Below the pieces are notes generated by a model, which saw only the letters and a program-made list of their open reading frames with translations, was not told the origin of the DNA and searched no databases. The position numbers and the translations under genes are program-made. From Gonatopus flavifemur (lineage: Eukaryota > Arthropoda > Insecta > Hymenoptera > Dryinidae), in contig JAFFJZ010000128.1 of assembly GCA_018340375.1 (NCBI GenBank), positions 1 to 64,000 of the forward strand: a DNA stretch of 64,000 nt. Reading direction: 5' to 3'. Shown here in pieces: positions 45,634 through 56,146 of the stretch. Numbering within the stretch: position 1 is the first letter of the stretch; each line of letters starts with the position of its first letter.

Positions 45634-48055
45634 CTGTAAAATTGAATACACAGATGAAAATATTAACTCAATAATATCCATAATTCTGATTTACTTGGAT
45701 CATTTGAATGATTTACTAGTATAGATCTAAAATTGATCAAAAATATTCAAAATATTTTCATGGAAAGCTTATTGATCACTTTCAGATCCGGAAATGAATT
45801 ATTTTTTACAATAGTGAAGGAGTAGCTGCCGTTGTACATCGTAAATGTCTTTTTTATCAAGTAAACTCCATCCAATCAATATAACTCAATTAACATGATA
45901 GAAAGTGTAATTGGCAGTAGATGAATGAGATTGACGGAAAGAACGTCAAGACGGCGTACGAACAACTGAAAAATGTCCACAGGTGAAAACAGAAACATCA
46001 GTGAAGTTGTACAAAATTTTGAATCCCTTATGTTTTTTTAATATGATTTACTGTCGAAGTTGTACATATGTAAAATACTTTTCGGATATTTGGATACAAT
46101 GTTTGGATTTGTAAAAGTATCAGGGTGTTGTTTGGCCCATAAATGATCCTGGTGAAAATGAAGTGTACACATGAAGCGCGAAGAAAGCGCATGTGAAGCA
46201 AGAAATGTTTCAATTCCCTCTCTCTCAAGCGTATGATGCGTGCTTGCTGTACAATAATAGAATTGTAAGTCCCATATACGCTTCATAAGCTGTCAGTCCC
46301 GTTTCACACACGCTTCATCTAACGTAATGGTAAATTACATCAATAATTGTCTGCAAACCAGAACATGAAGATCGTTCAAATTGGTCTGAAATTTGTGACT
46401 CGGGGGTTATGAGAGCGTTGGATCCAAATCTGAAGTTGAAAAAATACAATTCAAAATGGTGGACCATAATTTGCAAATTCATTCAAAACATGCATCCATA
46501 TGAATATTTTATTTTGCGTATATATTATATTAGGTATCAAACATATGCGCATAGTATATGGGTAAAACTTCCTGAAGTGAGTCCGTGATTTTCGATGTTG
46601 TGAGGAAAATTGAAACAAAGTATCGAAAGTTAAAGGCCCTCGAGCACAGTGAAATTACAAATGTGTATGTTCACACATATAGTATACAGGTATATTCTAG
46701 GCGAAGAAAACTTTGCGCCAAACTTTTGTGCGAATTAGCAACTGATATGAAATTTCAAAAATGCTTACCTGGGATTGCGCCGTGAATACAAATTTAGCAA
46801 TGAAATCACTCTTCATTCCCTGTAAAAAATTCGTAAATCTGCGAGACAATTTGACATATCGTCAGCGCCATGTTAATTTTGAAAATATCGTAGAATGCTG
46901 CTGGAGGATGCTTCATTGATTTGTATTTCAAGGTCTTCGGAAATAATTGATGCAATTTTCCATAAACGTGATAATGTTTTATAATACAACTTATATATAT
47001 AATCGAAACTATTGCATTGAAGAAGATATTCCGACGTGGAAATAAGTTGACTTCCCATGAACTAGGTAATTGAATTCAAATCGATTAGTTTGGTTATCAT
47101 TCCGCATGGAATTCGATCGACAAAATTTTGATTCATTTATAAATCAAAAGGGACTATTTATTTAGAGAAAGAATGATATTTGATTATGATGAGCGAATTG
47201 TACGTGCAACGGTCAATAACCCTTGAGAATTTTCCCTTGAGAATCGAAATGGGACTCGTAGTGCACAGTTGGAGATTTTGTGTTAAATTCAACACATTTC
47301 ACATGTCCCAAACGGTCCACACATATTTTTGTGTCGATATCACATAATGTATTTGTGTTAGCTAATAACTCAAGCTCGATGTAAATAATATAACACAAAA
47401 AGATGTTGATAAAATTTTGATTGGAATTTCCGATCGTGTAAATTCAACACATAAGTACTATCAAATGAAATCCAAAATAAGGAATGAATCAACAGTTCAC
47501 AAGTGTGATTTATGGATTTTTTTACATCAATCAAATGTGAGAATCACACTTTTTTCGTGTTGAAACAATGCATAAGAATAAATTGAAAAAAACAGTACTT
47601 CAGTAAGCATTGAACATGGATCGGCGGGACCAAATGTTGAAGCTGTATCACCCAAGCCACTGCCGGTCCTTTGATTGAGTGTACTTTCTTTGCGTATATC
47701 AACTCGCACTCTATCTTCAAATTCACATATATAGAAAACGAATTTCCATTAGAATGAAAGCTAAAACCAAAATGAATGAATAGTTCTTCCGACGACTACT
47801 AAAGTTACACGTACATAGAAGTTTCATAAAAAAATAGCTCCCACCACTAGCGATCTCCCCTTGGTGGTTGAGAATAACACAATTTTTATGTTCAATCTTG
47901 AGTTGAATGAGATTTGTGTCGTTTTGACACTTTTGCTTCCTCGTTAGAGGTAAGCTTTGTGATCGTTTCCGGGGGCGAAAAATTTTTTTTGTCTTCAAAC
48001 TCAAAATCTCTTAGGCCAAAATGTTGCTCCAAACTCGAGGAAAATTTTTGGTTTT
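45634..48055. other. Presumed heparanase intron or upstream sequence, no further exon identified
   Basis: No segment resembling the N-terminal half of heparanase was found. A donor-like ACAGCGCCAT/CTTACC context near 46765 (minus reading AATCCCAG/GTAAGC) is the only splice-like signal and lacks supporting similarity. Short repeated TTAAATTCAACACA motifs occur near 47283 and 47440. The rest is AT-rich and featureless. Confidence 0.4.
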
Positions 48056-48136
48056 GTGTCTGTCTGCCTGTCTGTCTGTGTGTATGTGAGTGTGTGTGTG
48101 TGTGTGTGGGTATGTATGTATGTATGTATGTATGTG
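48056..48136. repeat. Compound microsatellite (TCTG/TG/TATG)n
   Basis: CTGTCTGCCTGTCTGTCTG passes into TGTGTGTGTGTG and then TATGTATGTATG. The flanking GCGACCGCGCATATCTTCGG and TATCCGATCGTGATGAAATT look like the conserved border of an interspersed repeat. ORFs across it are low-complexity artefacts. Confidence 0.85.
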
Positions 48137-48317
48137 AACAGAATTGCGACCGCGCATATCTTCGGTTCCTATTATCCGATCGTGATGAAATTTTCACCAC
48201 GGTTAGATGTAGTGTCGATAGTGGTCCCATATAAGTTTCAACCGTATTCTTACAGAAGGTAGGTAGGGGTGAAAAAAAAATGTGGAAAAACATTGACACA
48301 CGGATTTTTTAACACAT

Positions 48318-48999
48318 TTACACAAAATTTTCAACTGTGTGTTCATAAGGAAGGACTACCGTGGCTAACTCACGGCTCAAAAGTGCAATCCTTCCCTCAA
48401 CTAGGTTGTAAGCCGATCGACCGGGTGTATCAGTGAACACGAACAGCCCATCCAAATCATACTTTTTAAAGTGTGATATACAGTTAGATATCACCTTCTT
48501 GTAACGTAACCTGGCCCTACATCCGCCGAGAAAATCATCACAGGCTCGACTTTTCCATCCTTTCCTGAGACGTGATTTTTAAAATCATCTAATGTTAGCA
48601 GTTTGATGAGGTCTGTGGCGTAAGTTGTTGATGTCGAACTGCTATGTTTTTCACTGCGGATTGCGATATACGTTGGACCAGAGTATGTAACAGCTTCTTT
48701 TGTACCCATGCAGTTCTCTTTGATCATGATACCAGCATATACCGAAGGAGTCACTTGATGGTGTTTTCCAACAGCAGAATCGTGGTCATCGAGGCGGACT
48801 TTATAACTCAGATGCATTAAAACAGGAGCCTGTGCTTTTGCAGCTGTTTCTCTAATCGGTACTTTTGCCTTATCAACCTGAGAGATAAAAACTACTCGTT
48901 CAAGTCCAAGTATAGATGCAAGTTCCTCAAAGTGGATGGTAGTAGCCTTGCGAAAATGTTGATCGGCGTGATCTCGGCGTCTATCTGTTTGGACAGAGT
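48318..48999 (-). pseudogene. Decayed gene of an unrecognised, probably repetitive, insect protein family
   Basis: An open frame without a clear ATG runs from about 48999 to 48496. It reads TDRRRDHADQHFRKATTIHF, FISQVDKAKVPI, MHLSYKVRLDDHDSAVGKHH, TPSVYAGIMI and TYSGPTYIAIRS. A one-base shift near 48500 leads to a second frame, 48503-48318, reading YKKVISNCISHFKKYDLDGL, TDTPGRSAYN and LLSRELATVVLP. The two frames look like one protein broken by a frameshift. I recall similar proteins as multi-copy hymenopteran hypotheticals but cannot name a domain. The composition is consistent with a transposon-derived protein. It may sit in the heparanase intron. Confidence 0.5.
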
Positions 49000-49348
49000 C
49001 TTACAGGCACAGTTGTGACATGGTGCACAGTGGACGAAATCCTTGGAAAAAGCGTCAAAACTCCAGCGCCAAGCAACCGTATGAGATAGGGAGCTATTTT
49101 TTTTAAAATACTCGTAATGACACCTACTTCACGGGAGGTCTGCCACTATTCCCGAGGGAAAACGTTTATGACTTGTGACTGAGCATTCAACCTCAAATTT
49201 CGATATTTTTCATATTTATGGGTCAAAACTTCGATGTTCGGAACATGAAATGAAGATTTTTCTGGGAAAAAGGATGATATATGACCTACATATGATTATA
49301 GAAGTTGATATAAATATTGTTGAAATTTATATAAGGACATATACAGTC

Positions 49349-50706
49349 TTGTATTTCTGTATTTATTTTCTGACGGCGCCTGCTTACATAATCTTATAAG
49401 CGCCGCATCTCCTTATCGCCTCTTAATCCTCCTTCTACAAATCAACATCCCTTCACAAAATAAACATACTACTGAACCATTCAAATAAAATAACAAGAAA
49501 ATCATCTCCTTGGCACTCTACATCCAAAAAGTACAACCCATAAAGGGACATACGGAACTAAACAGAAGAAAACATAATCAAATTCTTCACTCCAAACACA
49601 TTTCACCAGCGCCGAACCGAAATAATTCCCCCTTGTCCTTCACTCCTTCTTTTACTCCCTCTCATCGTCTTCATTCACTTCCCTACCCTCTCTCGTTCCA
49701 CTCTTTCTCCTACTTACTCCCTCTTCTCTCCAGCTCCCTTCTTCTTCCTCTTCTTTCCTCTCTCGTTCAGTCCGGGTCCACATATATCCCTAGTCTCCTC
49801 AGCGCGTTCTTCCTCTCCCCCACCTCCTCTGCCGTCTCCTCGTTCTCGAACCTTATCCATATATCTTTTCCCTCCACTCCCATTTTCCTTACTGACTCCA
49901 CTCTCAGCTTCATACCCATTCTCTCTTCCATCTTCTCCAACAACTCTCCGCTATCCTTCATCTCTCTTACTCCCCATCCTCTCACTATCACGTTCCTCTT
50001 CCTCCATCTTCTGTCCTTCTCCTTCCATTCCTCGAACCTCTCCTCTCACTCTCTCTCTTCTTCTGCCTCTTCTCCCTCCTTTTTTCTCCCCTTCTCCTGC
50101 TCTTCTGTTTCTTTTCCGCAGCTTCTCCCTGCTTCCGGTGGATGGCCCTCTCGTCTTTTACCTTCCGCCCCATATTCCTTCCCTACCGACTCTTCTTCTC
50201 CCTTCCCTCCCCACCCCTCTCTTTCCTCTTAATACCCTTTCTTTGTTTCCTCTGGCGGTACGCTCTCCCTAGGTGGCAGCACTTCTTCTTCTCTCGTTCC
50301 CTCTCTGTCTTCCTTCAACTCACCCAATCTTCTTTTTATTTCTTCACCTAAATTTTCCGAAAAACTCATTTCTCTCCTTTTACATTCCTCTTCCAATTTC
50401 TTCTCCCATTCTTCGGCTTTTTGTCTCATCCTCCTTTCTATCTCCTCTTCCACCAACCTCCTTATCTCCTCTCTCTCCATCTCACGTCCACGTGTTTCAC
50501 TAATTGACTCCCAATTTCACTTTCTCCTTCTGCCTCTCCTTTGTCCCTCTTCCACTCAATTTTTTCAACAAACACTACTTCTTACTTCCTCTCCCACTTC
50601 GCACACTTTTGTCCACCGACACTCCTTATTTTCCTTTTTTCCTTTACTTATTACTCTCCGACACGCACTGCCCGTCATACCCTCACCGCGATCTTACCAG
50701 AAGTCC
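49349..50706 (-). mobile_element. ORF1-only LINE derivative with 13-bp TSD
   Basis: GACATATACAGTC flanks both ends (49336-49348 and 50707-50719). On the minus strand the 3' end reads GCGCCGTCAGAAAATAAATA, a LINE-like 3' terminus with AATAAA. The body is strongly purine-rich on the minus strand and encodes only an ORF1-like protein. Endonuclease and reverse transcriptase are absent between intact-looking ends. This resembles the half-LINE (HAL1-type) architecture of mammals. Confidence 0.72.
49767..50480 (-). pseudogene. LINE ORF1-like protein (coiled coil plus RRM-like part, frameshifted)
   Basis: The first frame (50480-50229) is a charged coiled coil (REEIRRLVEEEIERRMRQKA...EEWEKKLEEECKRRE). 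The second (50173-49988) is Lys/Arg-rich. The third (49991-49767), IVRGWGVREMKDSGELLEKM...IWIRFENEETAEEVGERKN, resembles the RRM-like nucleic-acid-binding part of hymenopteran LINE ORF1 proteins. At least two frameshifts separate them. The long plus-strand Ser/Pro/Phe-rich ORFs over the same region are its antisense. Confidence 0.7.
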
Positions 50707-50989
50707 GACATATACAGTCATATATGGGGCTATATATGGGATTGGAGATAATTAAATATGAATAAAAATACACATGTTTCTAATTACATGTAATCGCTGG
50801 TAAAATTACATGGGCTTGTGATTATACATGTAATATCTGAACTTTCCATGAGTAACTCGGTATATAACCATATATGTCCTCATATGAATTCTAACAGTAC
50901 TTATATAAAATTGAATTGTTATATATAGTGCATATAAAATTCTTTTTCACTAGGGATCCCCAAGTATAAAATTCGAGGTCATTATAAAT

Positions 50990-51342
50990 GATAAATTGAT
51001 ATATGAATCACTCTAAATCCCTTTGAATCCCTTAGAATTCCAGTTATTGATATTTCAAAACTTTTTTCAAATCTCTCTGAATTTTTCTGAATTCTTCGGA
51101 ATCGTTCCGAATCTCCCTGATTTCCTCAACATTTTTATTGTTTGGACTTCTATACTTCTTCCAAATCTCTCAGATTCCATCTGAATCTTTGGGAATTTCT
51201 CTGAATCACTTAAAACTCTTCCGAGTTGTGGTTACTGCGATTACAAGAGTTTCCCTGAATCTCTCTGAATCCAACCTGATTTATGAGTGAGTAATTTGAA
51301 TTATAAATCAGTAAAATTCTGAGGGATCAATAGAACTCCAGA
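50990..51342. repeat. Degenerate TCTCTGAATC-type short-motif array (left of the long-TIR element)
   Basis: TCTCTGAAT, CTCCCTGAT, TTTCTGAATT and similar 10-12 nt words recur irregularly. The equivalent array continues at 55737, on the other side of the long-TIR transposon. The interval 50720-50989 before it is AT-rich with CATATATG words. Confidence 0.55.
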
Positions 51343-51346
51343 AATT

Positions 51347-52235
51347 GAAGGCCTGGATTTAATAACTCGCTGAGCGCTCGAAAACATGAAAAAGTATTGT
51401 CCAAGCTATAATTTTTAGCGTGAAAAAAAAGTTGGAATTTCGAAAAACAAAAAATACTGGGTGATAGGTCTTGAAAAATCAACCCAAGTCTCTGTCTGTC
51501 ATTCTTTTTTAGGATCGATAGTTTTGATGAAAAAAAAATAAAATTGCACATTTTTTTCTACCTTAAATCATTATTTTCCAACATTAAATTCGTTCGATCT
51601 CATTCATTTTTCGAAGAATCAAAATAAAACTTACATATTCTGATTCGTGAAATTCCAAGGAAGACGACAGTGTTTGAAAAAATTGTAAAAGTTAATAACA
51701 AATGATTGATTTTTTAATCCGAAGTGAAACTCATGTTTTCCACGCTTTGCATTGAAAAAGTGGTGGGGGAAGTATGAGCTACAAAAAACTTCCAGCGACA
51801 AAGTTGTTCGCTAGTGTATGGACTAACTTTGTGGAAAATTTCAAGTCGATTGGGTTATTACTTTGGAAAATACAGTGATTTATTTACAAGCGCGTAACCC
51901 TTATTAGTGATGATTCTCACGTAGTTGCAGGTTGAATATGAGAGGCTACACGAAACATCATGTCCACCCGACTTTTCACCGTAAGTTTATATTTCTTGAG
52001 TTGGAGAATCCAAATATCGAACTACTTCTGCAAAATTCATGTCCCATTCTCAGTTATAAACAATTTGATTGTTCAAGACGTGTTTATACCAAAAAGTTCG
52101 GTATTTGAGGAGGATAATCGTTCGGGTACAAAAAGTTCTGCATTTCTCGGGGAGAGATTATCTATTCAACTCTTTTCTCAATATTTATTTGGATCATTCA
52201 TTTGAATAATTCATCAAGAATTGAGTGAGTAATTT
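51347..52235. repeat. Left TIR of the AATT-targeting transposon (holds a decoy first exon)
   Basis: It mirrors 54845-55732. It contains ACTCGCTGAGCGCTCG close to the tip and a plus-strand ATGTCCACCCGACTTTTCACC-type start plus GTAAGT donor at 51960, one base over my quoting limit in full. This is the mirror of the real first exon. No plus-strand transposase exon follows. Confidence 0.85.
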
Positions 52236-52451
52236 TCGCATTTTTATTACAAAACATTCTACAAAGTTTGGAATTTTTATTATCTTACATAATTACATAA
52301 ATTGAAGTATAACATAGATTCCTTTTACATGCAATTTCTTATTCTTTTTCGAAAAAATGTTTTTGTATTTTGTTTTTCCTGGAATTTTTTTTTCGCAGTC
52401 CACTCTTTTATAAAGTTCTTTTAGATGTTTTTCTGCCTATCGGTTTTATCA

Positions 52452-55118
52452 TCATTTTATCAAAGCTTTATCGAAAAAATTATTGAAAAAATTATTCCCT
52501 TCCGAACTCAAGTAAGGCATCAATGCTTTAACGTCGTTTATTTTCTCTTTTGTTAATCCAATCCTGTCGGCTGATTCAGTAGTGAGTAATTCATCGAATT
52601 CAATGTGCGATACTAACTTATGTTCCGTCGGTGCCCCATTGTAAGTATTAAAAATTTGTACGTGATTATTTGGATAGTAAATGATTTTCACAGGTTTACT
52701 TATTTGTAATTTTTTCGGCACATCCACTTTCTCCGGAAGGAGAGTTTCAAAATTTTTCACGATGCAGTCGGTTTCTCTAATCACTGTGAATGGCGGATTC
52801 CTCGCACTCTCTATCAACCGAATGTAGTCATCTTGCGTTTCTATTGTTTCCATTTTTTTCTTCTTCTGACCATACGAACCAAAGTTGCGATCACAAGAAC
52901 AATAAGAATGACCACGAACCGGATATACATGATGGATTTCAACTTGTAATTTTTTCGATAACATCGACAGAAAAGTGAATATTAAATAATTTTTATTTTG
53001 CCCCCCGCATCCATCCGAAAACAAGTATATTTTGTCATAATAATCAATCTTCAGTTCTTTTTGTATGGTATCCCAAAGAAAATTACACACAGTGTTTGCT
53101 CCTTTTTTCAAGTTGCCTTCCATGAAAAAATACATATAGCTTCTCTTATGATTACTAAGAACATGTACATTAAAAATATTCAGCCAAATAAGTCGACGGT
53201 GAAATTGTTCAGAGACAGGAATTTTTGGCAAAGGCAAGTTTTGGCCGAAATCAAATTCTAGACATAGAACATTTGGTTCAGCTAACATAGCTTTCTTCAG
53301 AATTTTATGTTCCTCCACACTTTTCTTATGGTTTTCTAATTCAATATTGACTTTATCGCTATTCCTGTGCTCAAAACAAAAATTACAGACGTCAGTGCGA
53401 GGTTTGGAGAAAGTAAAATCAACTTGATGATTGAAATATTTATAATGAGTTGATTCTTTAATTGGAGGACTTGAATCACCTGTTTTGTTCTTATAATATT
53501 CAATGAATAATTTGTATAAGGTAGATATATTCAAGTCCGAATGATCAAAATACTTCAAAGAAGAACTTTCACGACCATAGTGTGAATCAGAATGTGGAAT
53601 ACATAAACAATGTTCATAGATCATGTTTTTCAAATCATTGGATAAAAGAATACGGTGATTAATTTTGCCGCGATTATCTTGCAAAGTCTTACCCTCAAGA
53701 ATTTTCTTTTGCACACTTGAAAATCTACCTCTCTGAATATTCAATAAAAGACATAGAAAATTTTGACAAACAGGTACGTTTCCGTACATAGAAACGAAAT
53801 AATAAGACCATGAATTAACTGTTTTTTCAGCGTTTTCGTTCGGACTTGAAGATGTTTTTTTCATTGTTTGTTGCAGTAAAATATTTTGTGAATTGTAATC
53901 TCCAGAAGACCAAAACGAGGTGTAGAATTCGTGTTGATGTGATCCGCTGATGTTGCGAAAACATTCTTTCTTACAGCAGAACATCACGGGCTGAAATACC
54001 TTTGCTGGGACCACGTTTTTTGAGCTTGATATATATTCTTTTCCCTGTTGAATAATTAATACATATACTTGATAAAAATGAAATTCATGATACGACCGAT
54101 TACTCTATTTGAAAAGTCCAATATGTTCCAATAGAAACTTATAGACTCTGTGACAACACGACACGGGTTTCTAAAAGAAATTTTGTTTTCCACCGGCACT
54201 CATCCCATTCCTCTGATTGCACAAATAAATATCAATAGAATGTTGTCTCTCACACAAAACTTAATGAAAATCCAATAGTGGTTGTGACGAAACGATACGA
54301 CAAATCTGCAGTAAACTATTGGAATCCATAAAATGACACCTATTAGTTTCTATTAGAGCTCATGCATACAGCATTATACCATAAATCAATAATTTTCAGA
54401 AATAGCATACTTCATTTCTTAAAACTTTTCTTTTATTATTCTTCCAACTACTTTCATCTCTCGTCCTTTTTCTGCCAGTTCGCGCATGATTTTCTCCTGA
54501 CATTTTTCACCAACGATAATATAATGGATAACAATAAAGTATTACGACAGATTCAAATATTGTATCGATAACGGATTATATTTCTTCAATGATGCACGTT
54601 GTACATAACAAACTGCACAATAAAACACATCTATAACGTCACTAAGCAGTTGAATCTTCAGAATCATAAACAAAGCACCGGAACATCGGACACGTGTGTT
54701 TTGAAACAAATGAATCCGATCAGCCTTCTCCTACTCCCTCACCCGGGTCGAAAAATTGAAACGATTTTCATCCTCGTAGTTTTGTAATGTTTTTTTAGCA
54801 CAGAAATAGCGACAAAGTAAAGGTTTTGTAATAAAAATTGAAAAATTACTCACTCAATTCTTGATGAATTATTCAAATGAATGATCCAAATAAATATTGA
54901 GAAAAGAGTTGAATAGATAATCTCTCCCCGAGAAATGCAGAACTTTTTGTACCCGAACGATTATCCTCCTCAAATACCGAACTTTTTGGTATAAACACGT
55001 CTTGAACAATCAAATTGTTTATACCTGAGAATGGGACATGAATTTTGCAGAAGTAGTTCGATATTTGGATTCTCCAACTCAAGAAATATAAACTTACGGT
55101 GAAAAGTCGGGTGGACAT
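52452..55118 (-). CDS. DUF7869-like transposase, two exons, about 537 aa
   Basis: Exon 1 (55118-55098) encodes MSTRLFT and ends at GTAAGT; exon 2 (54044-52452) follows ATTCAACAG and stays in phase (21 and 1,593 nt). Features in order: FCCKKECFRNISG (about 30-45), a Cys pair CNFCFEH (about 225), CLEFDFGQNLPLPKIPVSEQ (about 270), YMYFFMEGNLKKGAN, then LFSDGCGGQNKN with a conserved Asp (about 350), and HVYPVRGHSYCSCDRNFG (about 385). The DFGQNLP and SDGCGGQN aspartates are candidate catalytic residues of an RNase-H-like fold. There is no frameshift or stop, so this copy could be functional. Promoter and first exon lie in the right TIR. The product would move this element and probably the relative at 23835-26006. 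The DUF assignment is from memory of the motif set. Confidence 0.8.
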
Positions 55119-55732
55119 GATGTTTCGTGTAGCCTCTCATATTCAACCTGCAACTACGTGAGAATCATCACTAATAAGGGTTACGCGCTTGTAAATAAAT
55201 CACTGGATTTTCCAAAGTAATAACCCAATCGACTTGAAATTTTCCACAAAGTTAGTCCATACACTAGCGAACAACTTTGTCGCTGGAAGTTTTTTGTAGC
55301 TCATACTTCCCCCACCACTTTTTCAATGCAAAGCGTGGAAAACATGAGTTTCACTTCGGATTAAAAAATCAATCATTTGTTATTAACTTTTACAATTTTT
55401 TCAAACACTGTCGTCTTCCTTGGAATTTCACGAATCAGAATATGTAAGTTTTATTTTGATTCTTTGAAAAATGAATGAGATCGAACGAATTTAATGTTGG
55501 AAAATAATGATTTAAGGTAGAAAAAAATGTGCAATTTTATTTTTTTTTCATCAAAACTATCGATCCTAGAAAAGAATGACAAATAGAGACTTGGGTTGAT
55601 TTTTCAAGACCTATCACCCAGTATTTTTTGTTTTTCGGAATTCCAACTTTTTTTTTCACGCTAAAAATTATAGCTTGGACAATACTTTTTCATGTTTTCG
55701 AGCGCTCAGCGAGTTATTAAATCCAGGCCTTC
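54845..55732. repeat. Right TIR of the AATT-targeting transposon (holds the true first exon)
   Basis: It is the inverted copy of 51347-52235. It supplies the ATG and 5' splice site of the transposase gene at 55118-55098 and therefore probably its promoter. Confidence 0.85.
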
Positions 55733-55736
55733 AATT

Positions 55737-56146
55737 GTCGGGAAAATTTGAAAAAGTATGAAGAAAATTTTGGAAGCTCAGTTCAACTGATTCGGAGGAA
55801 TTCAAAAAAATTCAGTGAGATCCAGGCCATTACAGAGAAAACTTCGGAATCTAAATGAATAAAATTTTACGAGATTCATAGAGAACTAAGGAGATTTTGA
55901 GAAATCAAGAAGATATATCAAAGAAATACAGATGTGATCAAGTGAATTTAAAGAAAGTTTCGGAATATAAATGAGCAAAATTCAGAAAATTTTAAAGAGA
56001 TCCTGGGAGATTTGGAGACAGGTCTCTAATCTGAGGATTTGAAAACTTCCTTTGATTTCTCTGAATTCCTCTGAAATGGTCAATTCACAACTTCCTTGAA
56101 TCTTTCTGAATCTCTCTGAATATTTATAAAACCATCTGAGTTTCTG
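55737..56146. repeat. Degenerate TCTCTGAATC-type array (right of the long-TIR element)
   Basis: AGGAGATTTTGAGAAATC, TTTCTCTGAATTCCTCTGAA and CTTTCTGAATCTCTCTGAAT continue the array at 50990-51342. Before the transposon inserted, the two parts were probably contiguous. Confidence 0.5.

Larger units (their letters stand above)
51347..55732 (-). mobile_element. Apparently intact 4.4-kb transposon with ~890-bp TIRs, AATT TSD, DUF7869-like transposase
   Basis: The ends are GAAGGCCTGGATTTAATAAC and its complement, flanked by AATT at 51343-51346 and 55733-55736. The TIRs extend to about 52235 and 54845 and are almost identical (for example, one V/G difference between the mirrored 81-codon ORFs). 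Between them lies one transposase gene on the minus strand whose first exon is inside the right TIR. Four-base target, long TIRs and this transposase type suggest a Sola-like superfamily; that name is a guess. Near-identical TIRs imply recent movement. Confidence 0.85.

Noticed and set aside
46740..46800. Minus-strand GTAAGC donor as a possible upstream heparanase exon
   Set aside because: The adjacent translation shows no heparanase similarity in any frame, and no matching acceptor was found.
47892..48299. ORFs with Val/Cys/Tyr or His/Thr repeats
   Set aside because: They cross the TCTG/TG/TATG microsatellite and are translations of simple repeats in several frames.
49510..50765. Long plus-strand Ser/Pro/Phe/Leu-rich ORFs that look secreted or membrane-like
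   Set aside because: They are the antisense of a purine-rich minus-strand LINE ORF1. Composition follows from the pyrimidine-rich strand and no family resemblance was seen.
51960..52205. 81-codon plus-strand ORF, and its twin at 54873-55118, as small genes
   Set aside because: Both lie in the TIRs. Only the first seven codons up to GTAAGT make sense, as exon 1 of the transposase on the minus strand; the remainder reads into the intron.
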